A stretch of 64,000 nucleotides of DNA, taken from NCBI RefSeq assembly GCF_001424195.1, contig NZ_LMOO01000001.1, forward strand, positions 1,531,383-1,595,382, given 5' to 3'. Positions 33,700 to 41,575 of the stretch are shown here, piece after piece (position 1 is the first letter of the stretch; the number at the start of each line of letters is the position of its first letter). The notes under the pieces were generated by a model, which had not been told where the DNA came from, ran no database searches, and worked only from the letters and a program-made list of their open reading frames with translations. Origin of the DNA: Cellulomonas sp. Leaf334. Its GTDB lineage: Bacteria; Actinomycetota; Actinomycetes; Actinomycetales; Cellulomonadaceae. The position numbers were made by a program, and so were the translations under genes.

Positions 33700-34748
33700 C
33701 AGGCCGGCACCTCCACGGGAGCAGGGGCGGTGGCACGGCGTCTCGCACGCAGCTTGTGCCGGACGACCGGCGACTGGAGCAGGCAGACCAGGATGACGAC
33801 GAGCGCCTTGAACAGCGACACCGCGTTGGCGGGGATGCCGAGGATGGTCACCGAGAACGTCAGCGTGGTGATCACGAGGACCCCCACCAGCGTCCCGACG
33901 AGCGAGAACTTGCCGCCGGCCAGCGACGTGCCGCCGATGACCACGGCGAGGATGGCGTCGAGCTCGATGAACAGCCCGGCGTTGTTGGCGTCGGCCGCCA
34001 TGATGTCCGAGCTGCGGATGAACCCGGCGACGCACGCGAAGAACGCGCACAGGATGTAGACGGTCCAGATGATCGTCCGGGCGCGCACCCCCGCCAGCCG
34101 CGAGGCGACGGGGTTGATGCCGACCGACTCGATGAGCACCCCGAGCGCCGTGCGACGCGTGATGAGCGCCATGGCGACGAAGAAGAACCCGGCGATCAGC
34201 GCCGCGACGGGCAACCCGAGCCAGTAGCCGGTCGCGATCGTCTTGTAGGGGGCGCTGTTGACCGTGGTGATCTGGCCGCCGGTGATGAGCATGGCGATGC
34301 CCCGCCCGGCGGTCATGATCACGAGCGTCGCGATGATCGGTTGGATCCCGACCACCGCCACGAGGAACCCGTTGAACACCCCGATCAGCAGGCAGACCAG
34401 CACGGCGCTGCCGATCGCGGAGAGCACGACCGCGAGCGACTCGGGGTTGTCGGACGCTGCGATCTGGGACAGCGCGACCGCCCCGGCGATCGCCATCACG
34501 GCACCGACGGACAGGTCGATGCCGCGCGTCGCGATGACGAGCGTCATGCCGAGGGCCACCAGCAGCAGCACGCTGGAGCGCCGCACGATGTCGATGGGCC
34601 CGCCGTAGAGGTGCCCGTCCCGCACGGTGATGTCCAGGAAGGTGTTCGACTTCAGCACGCAGGCCAGCAGCAGCACGGCCAGCGCGACCACGGGCCAGAA
34701 CAGCCGGTGCCGGACGACGGCGCCGGCGGAGGTGGTGACCGAGCTCAT
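33699..34748 (-). CDS. ytfT: YtfT-type sugar ABC transporter permease
   Basis: 349-residue CUT2 permease paired with YjfF. Signatures: MTLVIATRGIDLSVGAVMAIAG in the middle of the helix bundle and LDAILAVVIGGTSLAGGKFS near the C-terminus. It begins with a short cytosolic segment and ends in an Arg-rich tail. The start overlaps the ATPase stop by ATGA, and its stop overlaps the yjfF start by 1 nt, so the permeases are made in a fixed ratio. Confidence 0.9.
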   Translation of the reverse strand: MSSVTTSAGAVVRHRLFWPVVALAVLLLACVLKSNTFLDITVRDGHLYGGPIDIVRRSSVLLLVALGMTLVIATRGIDLSVGAVMAIAGAVALSQIAASDNPESLAVVLSAIGSAVLVCLLIGVFNGFLVAVVGIQPIIATLVIMTAGRGIAMLITGGQITTVNSAPYKTIATGYWLGLPVAALIAGFFFVAMALITRRTALGVLIESVGINPVASRLAGVRARTIIWTVYILCAFFACVAGFIRSSDIMAADANNAGLFIELDAILAVVIGGTSLAGGKFSLVGTLVGVLVITTLTFSVTILGIPANAVSLFKALVVILVCLLQSPVVRHKLRARRRATAPAPVEVPA

Positions 34749-36274
34749 GACTGCCCTCCGCTCGCGATGAGGTGGACGACGTCGTCGGTGGTGACGTCGT
34801 CGGAGTTGACGATCTCGGCGACCTTGCGGCGGTCGCGCAGCACCGCGATGCGGTGGGAGAGGCGCAGGACCTCCTCCAGCTCGGCGGAGATGAACACGAC
34901 CGCCATGCCCTGCTCGGCCAGGTCGGCGACGAGCTTCTGGATCTCGGCCTTGGCGCCGACGTCGATCCCGCGGGTGGGCTCGTCGAGCAGCAGGAGCTTG
35001 GGCGCGGTGGCGAGCCAGCGCGCGAGCAGCACCTTCTGCTGGTTGCCGCCCGACAGGTTGCCGGCGATGGCCTCGGGGTTGGCCGGGCGGATGCCGAGCG
35101 CCTCGATGTAGCGGTTCACGACCTCGTCGGACTTCCGGCGCGAGATCCGGCGCAGCCAGCCGCGGTCGGCCTGCAGCCCGAGCACGATGTTCTCGCGCAC
35201 CGTCAGGTCCCCGACGATGCCCTCGGTCTTGCGGCTCTCCGAGGAGTAGACGATGCCGCGCGCGAGGGCGCTGCGCGGGGTGCGCATCTTCGTCGCGACG
35301 CCGTCAACCCGGATCTCGCCGGAGTCCGCGTGGTCCGCGCCGTACAGCAGGCGCGCGAGCTCCGTGCGGCCGGAGCCCAGCAGACCCGCGAGCCCGACGA
35401 CCTCGCCGGCGTACACGTCGAGGTCGAACGGCTCGATGGTGCCCTTGCGCCCGAGGCCGATGGCCTGCACGTACGGCTGGGTGTCGCCGCGCTCGGCGAC
35501 GGACCGCTTCGGGGCCTCCTCGAGCTCCTCGAGCACGGCGAGCGCGCGGCCGATCATCTTCTGCACGAGCTCGACCCGGTCCAGCTCGGCCGTCCGGTAC
35601 TCCCCGACGAGCGTGCCGTTGCGCAGGACCGTCATGCGGTCGCTGATCTCGTACACCTGGTCGAGGAAGTGGGAGACGAACAGGATGGCGACGCCGCGGT
35701 CGCGCAGGGCACGCACGACGTCGAACAGGCGGGCGACCTCGTCGGCGTCGAGGCTGGACGTCGGCTCGTCGAGGATGAGCACGCGGGCGTCCACGACCAT
35801 GGCGCGCGAGATCGCGACGAGCTGCTGCACGGCCAGCGAGTGCGACGACAACGACGACTTCGGGTCGATGTCGAGGTTCATGGTCCGCAGGTGCTCGCTG
35901 GCCGCGCTGCGGGTGCGCCGCCAGTCGACCACGCCGGCCCGGCGCACCTCGTGGCCGAGCATGATGTTCTCCGCCACCGACAGGTTGTCGCAGAGGTTGA
36001 CCTCTTGGTAGACGGTGCTGATCCCGGCGGCCTGGGCCTGCGCGGGACCGGCGAACGTGCGCTCCTCGCCGTCGACGACGATCGACCCGGAGTCGATCGT
36101 GTACACGCCGGTGAGGGCCTTGATGAGGGTGGACTTCCCCGCGCCGTTCTCGCCCATGAGGGCGTGCACCTCGCCGGGGAACAGCCGGAAGTCGACGCCG
36201 TCCAGCGCCTTGACCCCGGGGAACGTGATGGAGATCCCCGTCATCGAGACGATCGGGGTGGTGGTGTCGGTCAT
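34745..36274 (-). CDS. ytfR: YtfR-type sugar ABC transporter ATPase (two domains)
   Basis: 509 residues with two nucleotide-binding domains, as usual for CUT2 systems. Domain 1 has an intact Walker A (GENGAGKST) and Walker B (VLILDEPTSSLD) but a degenerate signature (SHSLAVQQ). Domain 2 has a degenerate Walker A (GLLGSGRTE) but an intact signature LSGGNQQK and Walker B LLLLDEPTRGID. This asymmetry is normal for the family. It lies 105 nt after ytfQ, beyond a hairpin. Confidence 0.93.
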   Translation of the reverse strand: MTDTTTPIVSMTGISITFPGVKALDGVDFRLFPGEVHALMGENGAGKSTLIKALTGVYTIDSGSIVVDGEERTFAGPAQAQAAGISTVYQEVNLCDNLSVAENIMLGHEVRRAGVVDWRRTRSAASEHLRTMNLDIDPKSSLSSHSLAVQQLVAISRAMVVDARVLILDEPTSSLDADEVARLFDVVRALRDRGVAILFVSHFLDQVYEISDRMTVLRNGTLVGEYRTAELDRVELVQKMIGRALAVLEELEEAPKRSVAERGDTQPYVQAIGLGRKGTIEPFDLDVYAGEVVGLAGLLGSGRTELARLLYGADHADSGEIRVDGVATKMRTPRSALARGIVYSSESRKTEGIVGDLTVRENIVLGLQADRGWLRRISRRKSDEVVNRYIEALGIRPANPEAIAGNLSGGNQQKVLLARWLATAPKLLLLDEPTRGIDVGAKAEIQKLVADLAEQGMAVVFISAELEEVLRLSHRIAVLRDRRKVAEIVNSDDVTTDDVVHLIASGGQS

Positions 36275-36320
36275 CGTCGACCTTTCGTCCGAGCCGGTCT
36301 CACGGTACCGGCAGGGCGGT

Positions 36321-36356
36321 GCCGCCCGGGGGGATGCGGAGGTCCCCCCGGGCGGC
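36321..36356 (-). terminator. Hairpin behind the ytfQ gene
   Basis: Perfect 14-bp stem (36321-36334 with 36343-36356), 8-nt loop, located 24 nt after the ytfQ stop and 47 nt before the ytfR start on the minus strand. No U-tract. Like the hairpin after the other binding-protein gene (23388-23421), it probably limits read-through or protects the SBP transcript. Confidence 0.78.
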
Positions 36357-36379
36357 TTGTGACGGGTCAGCGGGTCGGG

Positions 36380-37384
36380 TCAGTACTGGCGGTCGGCCAG
36401 GACTGCCTTGGCGCCTTCCTGGTCGAACGCCTCGTCCTTGGTGACGATGCGCGGGTCGACCGTGCCGCCGTCCTCGAGGGTCTTGATGATGTCGGCGAGG
36501 TCCGGGCCCAGCAGCGGGTTGCACTCGACGATGTAGCTGATCTTGCCCTCGGCGAGAGCGGTCATGCCGTCCTTGACGCCGTCGATCGTGACGACCTTGA
36601 TGTCCTGGCCGGGCACCTTGCCGGCCGCCTCGATCGCCTCGATGGCGCCCAGGCCCATGTCGTCGTTGTGCGCGTACACGACGTCGATGTCGGGGTACGC
36701 CTGGAGGAAGCCCTCCATGACCGTCTTGCCCTCGGCGCGCGTGAAGTTGCCGGTCTCCGACGCGATCACCGAGATGTTGTCGTTGCCGGCGATGGCGTCC
36801 TCGAACCCGGTCTTGCGGTCGATCGCGGGTGCAGAGCCCGTGGTGCCCTGCAGCTCGACGACGTTGATGGGCTCGGTGCCGAGGTTCTCGGAGACCCAGT
36901 CACCGATGCGCTTGCCCTCCTCGACGAAGTCCGAACCGATGAACGTCACGTAGAGCGACGTGTCCTCGCTGTCGACCGCGCGGTCGGTGAGGATGACCGG
37001 GATGCCGGCGTCCTTCGCCTCCTCGAGCACGCTGTCCCAGCCGGACTCGACCACCGGCGAGAACGCGATGTAGTCGACGCCCTGCGCGATGTACGACCGG
37101 ATCGCCTGGATCTGGTTCTCCTGCTTCTGCTGCGCGTCCGAGAAGCTCAGGTCGAACCCGGCCTCCTCCGTGAGCGCGTCCTGGATCGACTTGGTGTTGG
37201 CGGCACGCCAGCCGCTCTCGGCGCCGACCTGGCTGAAGCCGACCGAGATCGCTCCCCCGTCGCCGCCGTCGCCGCCTGCGGTCTCCCCGTCACCGGAGTC
37301 GCCGCTGCTGCACGCCGCGAGCCCGAGTGCGAGCACCGCGATGCCTGCCGCGATCGACCGAGTCCTGAACATCTTGCTGACCAT
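36380..37384 (-). CDS. ytfQ: YtfQ-type sugar-binding lipoprotein
   Basis: 334-residue substrate-binding protein of the ribose/galactofuranose type. Lipobox LAAC with lipidation near residue 25, an acidic Gly-rich linker, then ISVGFSQVGAESGWRAANTKSI, AFSPVVESGWDSVL, ILTDRAVD and AHNDDMGLGAIEAIEAAG, all strongly YtfQ-like. E. coli YtfQ binds galactofuranose; the operator upstream, shared with araBDA, suggests that this one takes up arabinose. The ATG at 37384 follows AGGAGGAGAAGC. Confidence 0.92.
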   Translation of the reverse strand: MVSKMFRTRSIAAGIAVLALGLAACSSGDSGDGETAGGDGGDGGAISVGFSQVGAESGWRAANTKSIQDALTEEAGFDLSFSDAQQKQENQIQAIRSYIAQGVDYIAFSPVVESGWDSVLEEAKDAGIPVILTDRAVDSEDTSLYVTFIGSDFVEEGKRIGDWVSENLGTEPINVVELQGTTGSAPAIDRKTGFEDAIAGNDNISVIASETGNFTRAEGKTVMEGFLQAYPDIDVVYAHNDDMGLGAIEAIEAAGKVPGQDIKVVTIDGVKDGMTALAEGKISYIVECNPLLGPDLADIIKTLEDGGTVDPRIVTKDEAFDQEGAKAVLADRQY

Positions 37385-37477
37385 CTGCTTCTCCTCCTCG
37401 AGAAACGCACTGGCACGCGGTCCGACCCACGCCGGTCGGTCCGCGGTCGCGCAGCCCGGGGCACCGGGAGCACGAGC

Positions 37478-37501
37478 CCCGCTGGACCGAGGTCCAGCGG
37501 G
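37478..37501 (-). promoter_or_regulatory. Hairpin in the ytfQ leader
   Basis: CCCGCTGGACC (37478-37488) and its exact complement (37491-37501) flank GA, giving a tight 11-bp stem. It lies between the LacI-type operator and the ytfQ start, about 95 nt upstream of the ATG, so it would be in the 5' leader of the transporter mRNA. Role not known; an upstream terminator or stability element is possible. Confidence 0.6.
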
Positions 37502-37513
37502 TGGTTCGCCTGC

Positions 37514-37529
37514 ATGTTAGCGCTCACAT
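37514..37529. promoter_or_regulatory. AGCGCT-type LacI operator upstream of ytfQ
   Basis: ATGTTAGCGCTCACAT, a 16-bp near-palindrome (7 of 8 positions symmetric). It matches ATGTTAGCGCTAACAT upstream of araB (15 of 16) and the GTGAGCGCTCAC core upstream of proC-lacI. The rest of the 331-nt gap between ytfQ and the ABC-2 permease holds only the leader hairpin and no coding signal. Confidence 0.75.
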
Positions 37530-37715
37530 TCTCGTCGGCGGCGGCGTTCGAAGGTTGCATTCCGGTCACGCTTCGGGCGCCTCGGCCGCGGCTCCGGCCG
37601 CACGCACGACCCCGGAGCACACCTGCGGCTCAGCAGACCCGCTGGTCACAGGCGTCACACGGGCGGCTGGATCCTTTCACCGGCACCCGTCGGAGCCCGC
37701 AGCACCTTCGCCGTC

Positions 37716-38495
37716 TCACGGGGTGCGGCGGCGGAGCGTCGCGGCGCCGACCACCAGGGCACCGACGATGAAGCCGCCGATGACCGCGACGTCGCCGCGC
37801 ACGTCGACCCACGAACCGCCCGCCGCCAGGAGCTGCATCGCGTCCAGGGCGTAGGTGAGCGGCAGGACGCGGGAGATCCATTCCAGGACGGTCGGCATCT
37901 CGTCGCGGGGCATGAGCAGGCCGCACGTGATCAGCTGCGGGAACAGGACCAGCGGCATGAGCTGCACCGCCTGGAACTCCGTCCGTGCGAGGGCCGACGC
38001 ACCCAGGCCCAGCGCACACCCGAGCACGGCGTCGAGCACCGCGACGAGGACCACGAGCCCGATCGGCCCGGCGACGTCCATCCCGCACACCCACACGGCG
38101 AACCCGACGATCACGAGCGCCTGGACGGTCGCCAGGACGGCGAACGCCAACGCGTAGCCGACGACGACGTCGCCGCGGCCGATCGGCAGCGTCATCAGCC
38201 GCTCCAGCGTGCCGGACGTGCGCTCCCGCAGGGTCGCGACGCTGGTGACCAGGAACATCACCATCATCGGGAACAGCCCGACCAGGAGGGGACCGAACTG
38301 GTCCAGCACCGGCGTCCCGTCGAACATCCACGCGATCAGGCCGATCAGCACGCACGGCAGCAGGACGACGAGCGCGATGGTGCGCTTGTCGTGCCGCAGC
38401 TGCGTGAGGACGCGGTGCGCGGTCGCCGCGGTGAGGCCGGCCGAGATCGTGCGCGACGGGACGTCCCGCACGGCTGTCGCTGTCGTGGCGCTCAT
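37716..38495 (-). CDS. ABC-2 type exporter permease
   Basis: 259 residues with six membrane helices; LREDTSG-like LRERTSGTLERLMTLPIGRGDVVVGYALAF is the ABC-2 membrane signature, and LPLTYALDAMQLLAAGG the conserved C-terminal segment. Works with the ATPase encoded upstream (ATGA overlap). Substrate unknown: drug, lipid or polymer export are all possible. The ATG at 38495 leaves a cytosolic N-terminus of about 40 residues. Confidence 0.87.
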   Translation of the reverse strand: MSATTATAVRDVPSRTISAGLTAATAHRVLTQLRHDKRTIALVVLLPCVLIGLIAWMFDGTPVLDQFGPLLVGLFPMMVMFLVTSVATLRERTSGTLERLMTLPIGRGDVVVGYALAFAVLATVQALVIVGFAVWVCGMDVAGPIGLVVLVAVLDAVLGCALGLGASALARTEFQAVQLMPLVLFPQLITCGLLMPRDEMPTVLEWISRVLPLTYALDAMQLLAAGGSWVDVRGDVAVIGGFIVGALVVGAATLRRRTP

Positions 38496-39289
38496 GCCAC
38501 CGCTCCTCTCCCGGTGACGCCGTCGCCCGAGCCCCCGCCGGCGGTCGCTGCGTGCCGTCCCGCGGTGGCGTCGCCGGCGGCGGCCTCGTCGACGAGGGCC
38601 AGGAACGCCGCCTCGGCGTCGGTCGTGCCGGTGCGGGCGAGCAGGTCGGCCAGGGTGCCGTCCGCCAGCACCCCTCCCCCGCGCAGCAGCACGAGACGGT
38701 CGCAGCGCGCGGCCTCGTCCATGACGTGGCTGGAGACCAGGAGGCTGACCCCGGACCGGCTCAGGCGGTGGAACAGCTCCCACAGGTCGCGGCGCAGCAC
38801 GGGGTCGAGGCCGACGGTCGGCTCGTCGAGCACCAGCAGGTCGGGGCGCCCCAGCAGCGCGATCGCCAGCGACACCCGCGAGCGCTCCCCGCCGGACAGC
38901 GTCCCGATGGACTGGCCCGCGTGCCCGAGCAGGTCGACGTCGACGAGCGCCCGGTGGATCGCCGCCGCGTCGACGCCGAGGATCGCCGCCGCGTACCGCA
39001 GGTTCTCCGTGACCGTCAGGTCGGAGTACACGCTGGGCGCCTGGGTGACGTAGCCGATCCGGCGCCGCAGCGCCGCGGCCCCCGCGGGCAGGCCGAGGAC
39101 GGTGACCGTGCCGCCGTCGACGACCTGTGCCCCGACGATGGCGCGCAGCAGCGTCGTCTTGCCGCTGCCGCTCGGGCCGAGCAGCCCCACCACCTGCCCG
39201 ACCGGCACGGCCAGGTCCAGCGACGGGAGGACGGGGACGCCGCCCCGGACGACCCGGAGCCCGGCGATCTCGATCGCATTATTCCCCAT
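38492..39289 (-). CDS. ABC-2 type exporter ATPase
   Basis: 265 residues with Walker A GPSGSGKTT, Q-loop VTQAPSVYSDLTV, signature LSGGERSR, Walker B LLVLDEPTVGLD and H-loop SSHVMDEA, the DrrA/CcmA-like pattern. The C-terminal 30 residues are Gly/Ala-rich. The start ATG at 39289 lies inside an 18-bp palindrome, so a repressor could block both transcription and the start region. Overlaps the permease gene as ATGA. Confidence 0.9.
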   Translation of the reverse strand: MGNNAIEIAGLRVVRGGVPVLPSLDLAVPVGQVVGLLGPSGSGKTTLLRAIVGAQVVDGGTVTVLGLPAGAAALRRRIGYVTQAPSVYSDLTVTENLRYAAAILGVDAAAIHRALVDVDLLGHAGQSIGTLSGGERSRVSLAIALLGRPDLLVLDEPTVGLDPVLRRDLWELFHRLSRSGVSLLVSSHVMDEAARCDRLVLLRGGGVLADGTLADLLARTGTTDAEAAFLALVDEAAAGDATAGRHAATAGGGSGDGVTGRGAVA

Positions 39290-39298
39290 ACGGGGAAT
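39281..39298. promoter_or_regulatory. Palindrome spanning the exporter ATPase start codon
   Basis: ATTCCCCATACGGGGAAT: perfect 7-bp arms with a 4-bp centre. On the minus strand the ATG start of the ATPase gene lies in the centre and right arm. The stretch is AT-richer than its surroundings. Operator function is inferred; the cognate regulator is not obvious. Confidence 0.5.
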
Positions 39299-39334
39299 TC
39301 TGCTCCTCCCGAGGGCCACGACGCAAGCACCCGC

Positions 39335-40129
39335 CTACTGCGTGGACTCCACGATCACCGCACGCAACCGGTCGACGGCCCCCCGGTCCCCGGCGACCGT
39401 GAGGCCGTCCTCGCCACCGCGGCCCCAGAGCCACAGCTCCAGGTCCCACGCCGGCCCTGCGACGGTGGCGGTGACGTCCTGGTCCTCGCCCTCCCAGGGC
39501 GCCTCGCCGACGAGCTCCGCGCACTCCTCGTCGTACTCCTTGCCGGTCGTCGGGGACGTGCCGTGGAACCGGCCCAACGCCATCACCCACTCGCGGTCGG
39601 CGTCGGTGGCGCGCAACCGGACCCGCTGACCGTCGGGCGTGAACGACGCCCACGGCGGGAGCCCGCTCACCATCACGCCGAGCATCTCGTCGACCCCGTC
39701 GGCCGCGAGCGCCGTCCCGGGATCGGTGACCGGCTGCCCCGCGGTCTGCTCGGCGTCGACCCGGTGCACGAGCGCCTCGTGCGCCTGGCGGCGCAGCACC
39801 CAGCCGACGGTCCCGCCCGTGGCCGACCAGGACCAGCACGGCTCGTCCGGGTCGTGCGCGGCGAGCGCACCCAGCAACGCCTGCGTGCGCGTGCGCAGGA
39901 ACGGGACCAGCTCGTCGTCGGGTCGGCGCACCGTGTCCTGCGCGTCGTCGGGGCCGGCCGGGGCGTTCCCGACGATCTGCGACCAGAAGTCCTGCACCTC
40001 ACCGAGGTGGTACGCCAGGTCGGCGGCGTCCCAGTCCGCGCACGACGGCACCTGCGCCGTCAGCGACGCCTCCGCGAGGGCGTCGGCCGTCCGCGCCGAC
40101 TCCTGGGCGATCACACCTGCGTAGTCCAT
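39335..40129 (-). CDS. Maleylpyruvate isomerase N-terminal domain (TIGR03083-like) protein
   Basis: 264 residues. The N-terminal DinB-like four-helix bundle has the actinobacterial pattern VPSCADWDAADLAYHLGEVQDFW and WVLRRQAHEALVHRVDAEQ, in which histidines typically bind a metal; the C-terminal part is a second small domain (VTATVAGPAWDLELWLWGR). Such proteins are numerous in actinobacteria and mostly uncharacterised; some use mycothiol. The ATG at 40129 is 7 nt after TAGCGT, compatible with leaderless expression. Confidence 0.8.
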   Translation of the reverse strand: MDYAGVIAQESARTADALAEASLTAQVPSCADWDAADLAYHLGEVQDFWSQIVGNAPAGPDDAQDTVRRPDDELVPFLRTRTQALLGALAAHDPDEPCWSWSATGGTVGWVLRRQAHEALVHRVDAEQTAGQPVTDPGTALAADGVDEMLGVMVSGLPPWASFTPDGQRVRLRATDADREWVMALGRFHGTSPTTGKEYDEECAELVGEAPWEGEDQDVTATVAGPAWDLELWLWGRGGEDGLTVAGDRGAVDRLRAVIVESTQ

Positions 40130-40206
40130 GCGCCGCACGCTACCGAGCAGGACCGACGCGGACCTCCCGACGTGCCGGGCACCGACCGCCGCGGCTACGG
40201 TGACGG

Positions 40207-40596
40207 GTGCTCACCGAGACCCTCCGCCGGCACGGCCCGGCCCTCGCGCTCGCCGCCCTGCTCGGCACGTCCGGCGTGCTGCACCTGCGGCGGCCCGGCA
40301 TCTTCCGGCCGCTCGTCCCGCGCGTCCTCGGCGACCCCGACCCGTGGGTGCTGGGCAGCGGGGTCGCGGAGCTCGCGTGCGCGGCGGCGCTGGTCCTGCC
40401 ACCGACGCGACCGCTCGGCGGCTGGGCATCGGCCGCCCTCCTCGTGGGGGTGTTCCCGGGGAACGTGACGATGGCCGTCCGGTCCCGCCCGGACGCGCGC
40501 GGCTGGGCGGGGAAGCCGGCGGTGGCGTGGGCGCGCCTGCCGCTGCAGGTCCCGCTGGTCGCCTGGGCCGTCGCGGTCGCCCGCCGCGCCGGCTGA
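40207..40596 (+). CDS. DoxX-like small membrane protein
   Basis: 129 residues with four membrane helices and the DoxX/SURF4-like pattern GTSGVLHLRRPGIFRPLVPR, ELACAAALVLP, then RLPLQVPLVAWAVAVA. Function of such stand-alone DoxX proteins is not established. The GTG at 40207 comes 5 nt after TACGGT, so it is likely leaderless. It converges with the TetR gene. Confidence 0.75.
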   Translation: MLTETLRRHGPALALAALLGTSGVLHLRRPGIFRPLVPRVLGDPDPWVLGSGVAELACAAALVLPPTRPLGGWASAALLVGVFPGNVTMAVRSRPDARGWAGKPAVAWARLPLQVPLVAWAVAVARRAG

Positions 40597-40606
40597 CGAC
40601 CGCCGG

Positions 40607-41254
40607 CTACGGCGTCCCGAGCGGCCCGGTCAGGTAGCGGTCGAGCGTGGGCCCGACGAGGGCGACGACGTCCTCGACGGGCATCGACGCGAGCGGTTCC
40701 AGCCGCAGGACGTGCCGGGCCAGCAGGACCCCCGCGACCTGCGACGCGACGAGCGACACCCGCAGCTGCTGGTCCGGCGGCGGAAGCAGCTGGGCGACCC
40801 GGGCGAAGACCTGCCGGCCCACGTACCCCGACAGCGCCTCGGCCTGCACCTCCCCCGACGTCATGCCGGCGAACGCCACCCGCAGCGCGACGCCCCCGTC
40901 CTGCCCCCAGATCCCGAGCACCGTGGTGAGCAGCCGCTCCCCGAGCCCGTCGACCCCCCCGGCGGCCAGCCGTGCGACGAGGACCGCCGGGTCGACCCCG
41001 TTCGGCACGATCCCGGCGGCGAACAGGTCGGACTTGTTCCGGAAGTAGTGCCGGACCAGGCCGGGATCCACGTCGGCACGACGCGCCACCGACCGGATGC
41101 TCGCACCGTCGAAGCCCCGCTCCGCGAACTCGTCGCGGGCGGCCGCCAGGATGGCGCCTCGGGTGTCCTCACCGGCAGGGCGACGACCTCGCCTGCGGGC
41201 GCCGCCGGCAGCAGGCCCGACGGCGTCGTCGTCGGTGCCGGCGTCGGTGGACAT
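40607..41254 (-). CDS. TetR-family transcriptional regulator
   Basis: 215 residues. The N-terminal HTH spans ILAAARDEFAERGFDGASIRSVARRADVDPGLVRHYFRNKSDLF (about residues 34-78), followed by a TetR_C-like domain. A polar Ala/Gly/Arg leader of about 30 residues precedes the HTH. The ATG at 41254 follows TACGCT by exactly 6 nt, supporting this start and a leaderless transcript. The target is not evident; the nearest unregulated candidates are the ABC-2 exporter genes. Confidence 0.87.
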   Translation of the reverse strand: MSTDAGTDDDAVGPAAGGARRRGRRPAGEDTRGAILAAARDEFAERGFDGASIRSVARRADVDPGLVRHYFRNKSDLFAAGIVPNGVDPAVLVARLAAGGVDGLGERLLTTVLGIWGQDGGVALRVAFAGMTSGEVQAEALSGYVGRQVFARVAQLLPPPDQQLRVSLVASQVAGVLLARHVLRLEPLASMPVEDVVALVGPTLDRYLTGPLGTP

Positions 41255-41276
41255 GCGCACAGCGTACGGAGCGGGC

Positions 41277-41498
41277 TCAGGACTCCGGGGGTGCTGTGCG
41301 CTGCGTCGGGACCTCCGTGAGCGTGGACGGCCCACGGTCGGTCGGCCAGTGGAACGTCCGGGCAGCGACGGGTGACGCGGCGACGGCGACGACCGCTATC
41401 GCGACGGCAGCGGCCGCCCCGGCGAGCTCGAGGGCGATGGCAGCCATGCCGCCACTGATGATGACGGTCTGGACGGATCGACGAAGGAACGGGTGCAC
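41277..41498 (-). CDS. Small membrane-associated hypothetical protein
   Basis: 73 residues from GTG 41498: short basic N-terminus (VHPFLRRSVQT), a long hydrophobic Ala/Val/Ile segment at about residues 12-48, and a polar Thr/Pro-rich tail with TEVPTQRTAPPES. It could be a single or hairpin membrane segment. It lies between a TetR gene and a repetitive secreted protein. No family recognised; coding status is moderately supported. Confidence 0.45.
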   Translation of the reverse strand: MHPFLRRSVQTVIISGGMAAIALELAGAAAAVAIAVVAVAASPVAARTFHWPTDRGPSTLTEVPTQRTAPPES

Positions 41499-41575
41499 GG
41501 CGGACTCCCTGGAACGGGTGTGGGGGCGCCCTGGTCGGGCGCGAGGCGTGTCGCGCAGGCGCGCGAGGCGCCCGG

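Noticed and set aside
34745..36274. Degenerate Walker A and signature motifs in YtfR as inactivation
   Set aside because: CUT2 ATPases normally have one catalytic and one degenerate site; the pattern here is the expected one.
34772..37771. 999-codon plus-strand open frame over ytfR and ytfQ
   Set aside because: Shadow frame of two clear transporter genes; low-complexity translation with no recognisable motif.
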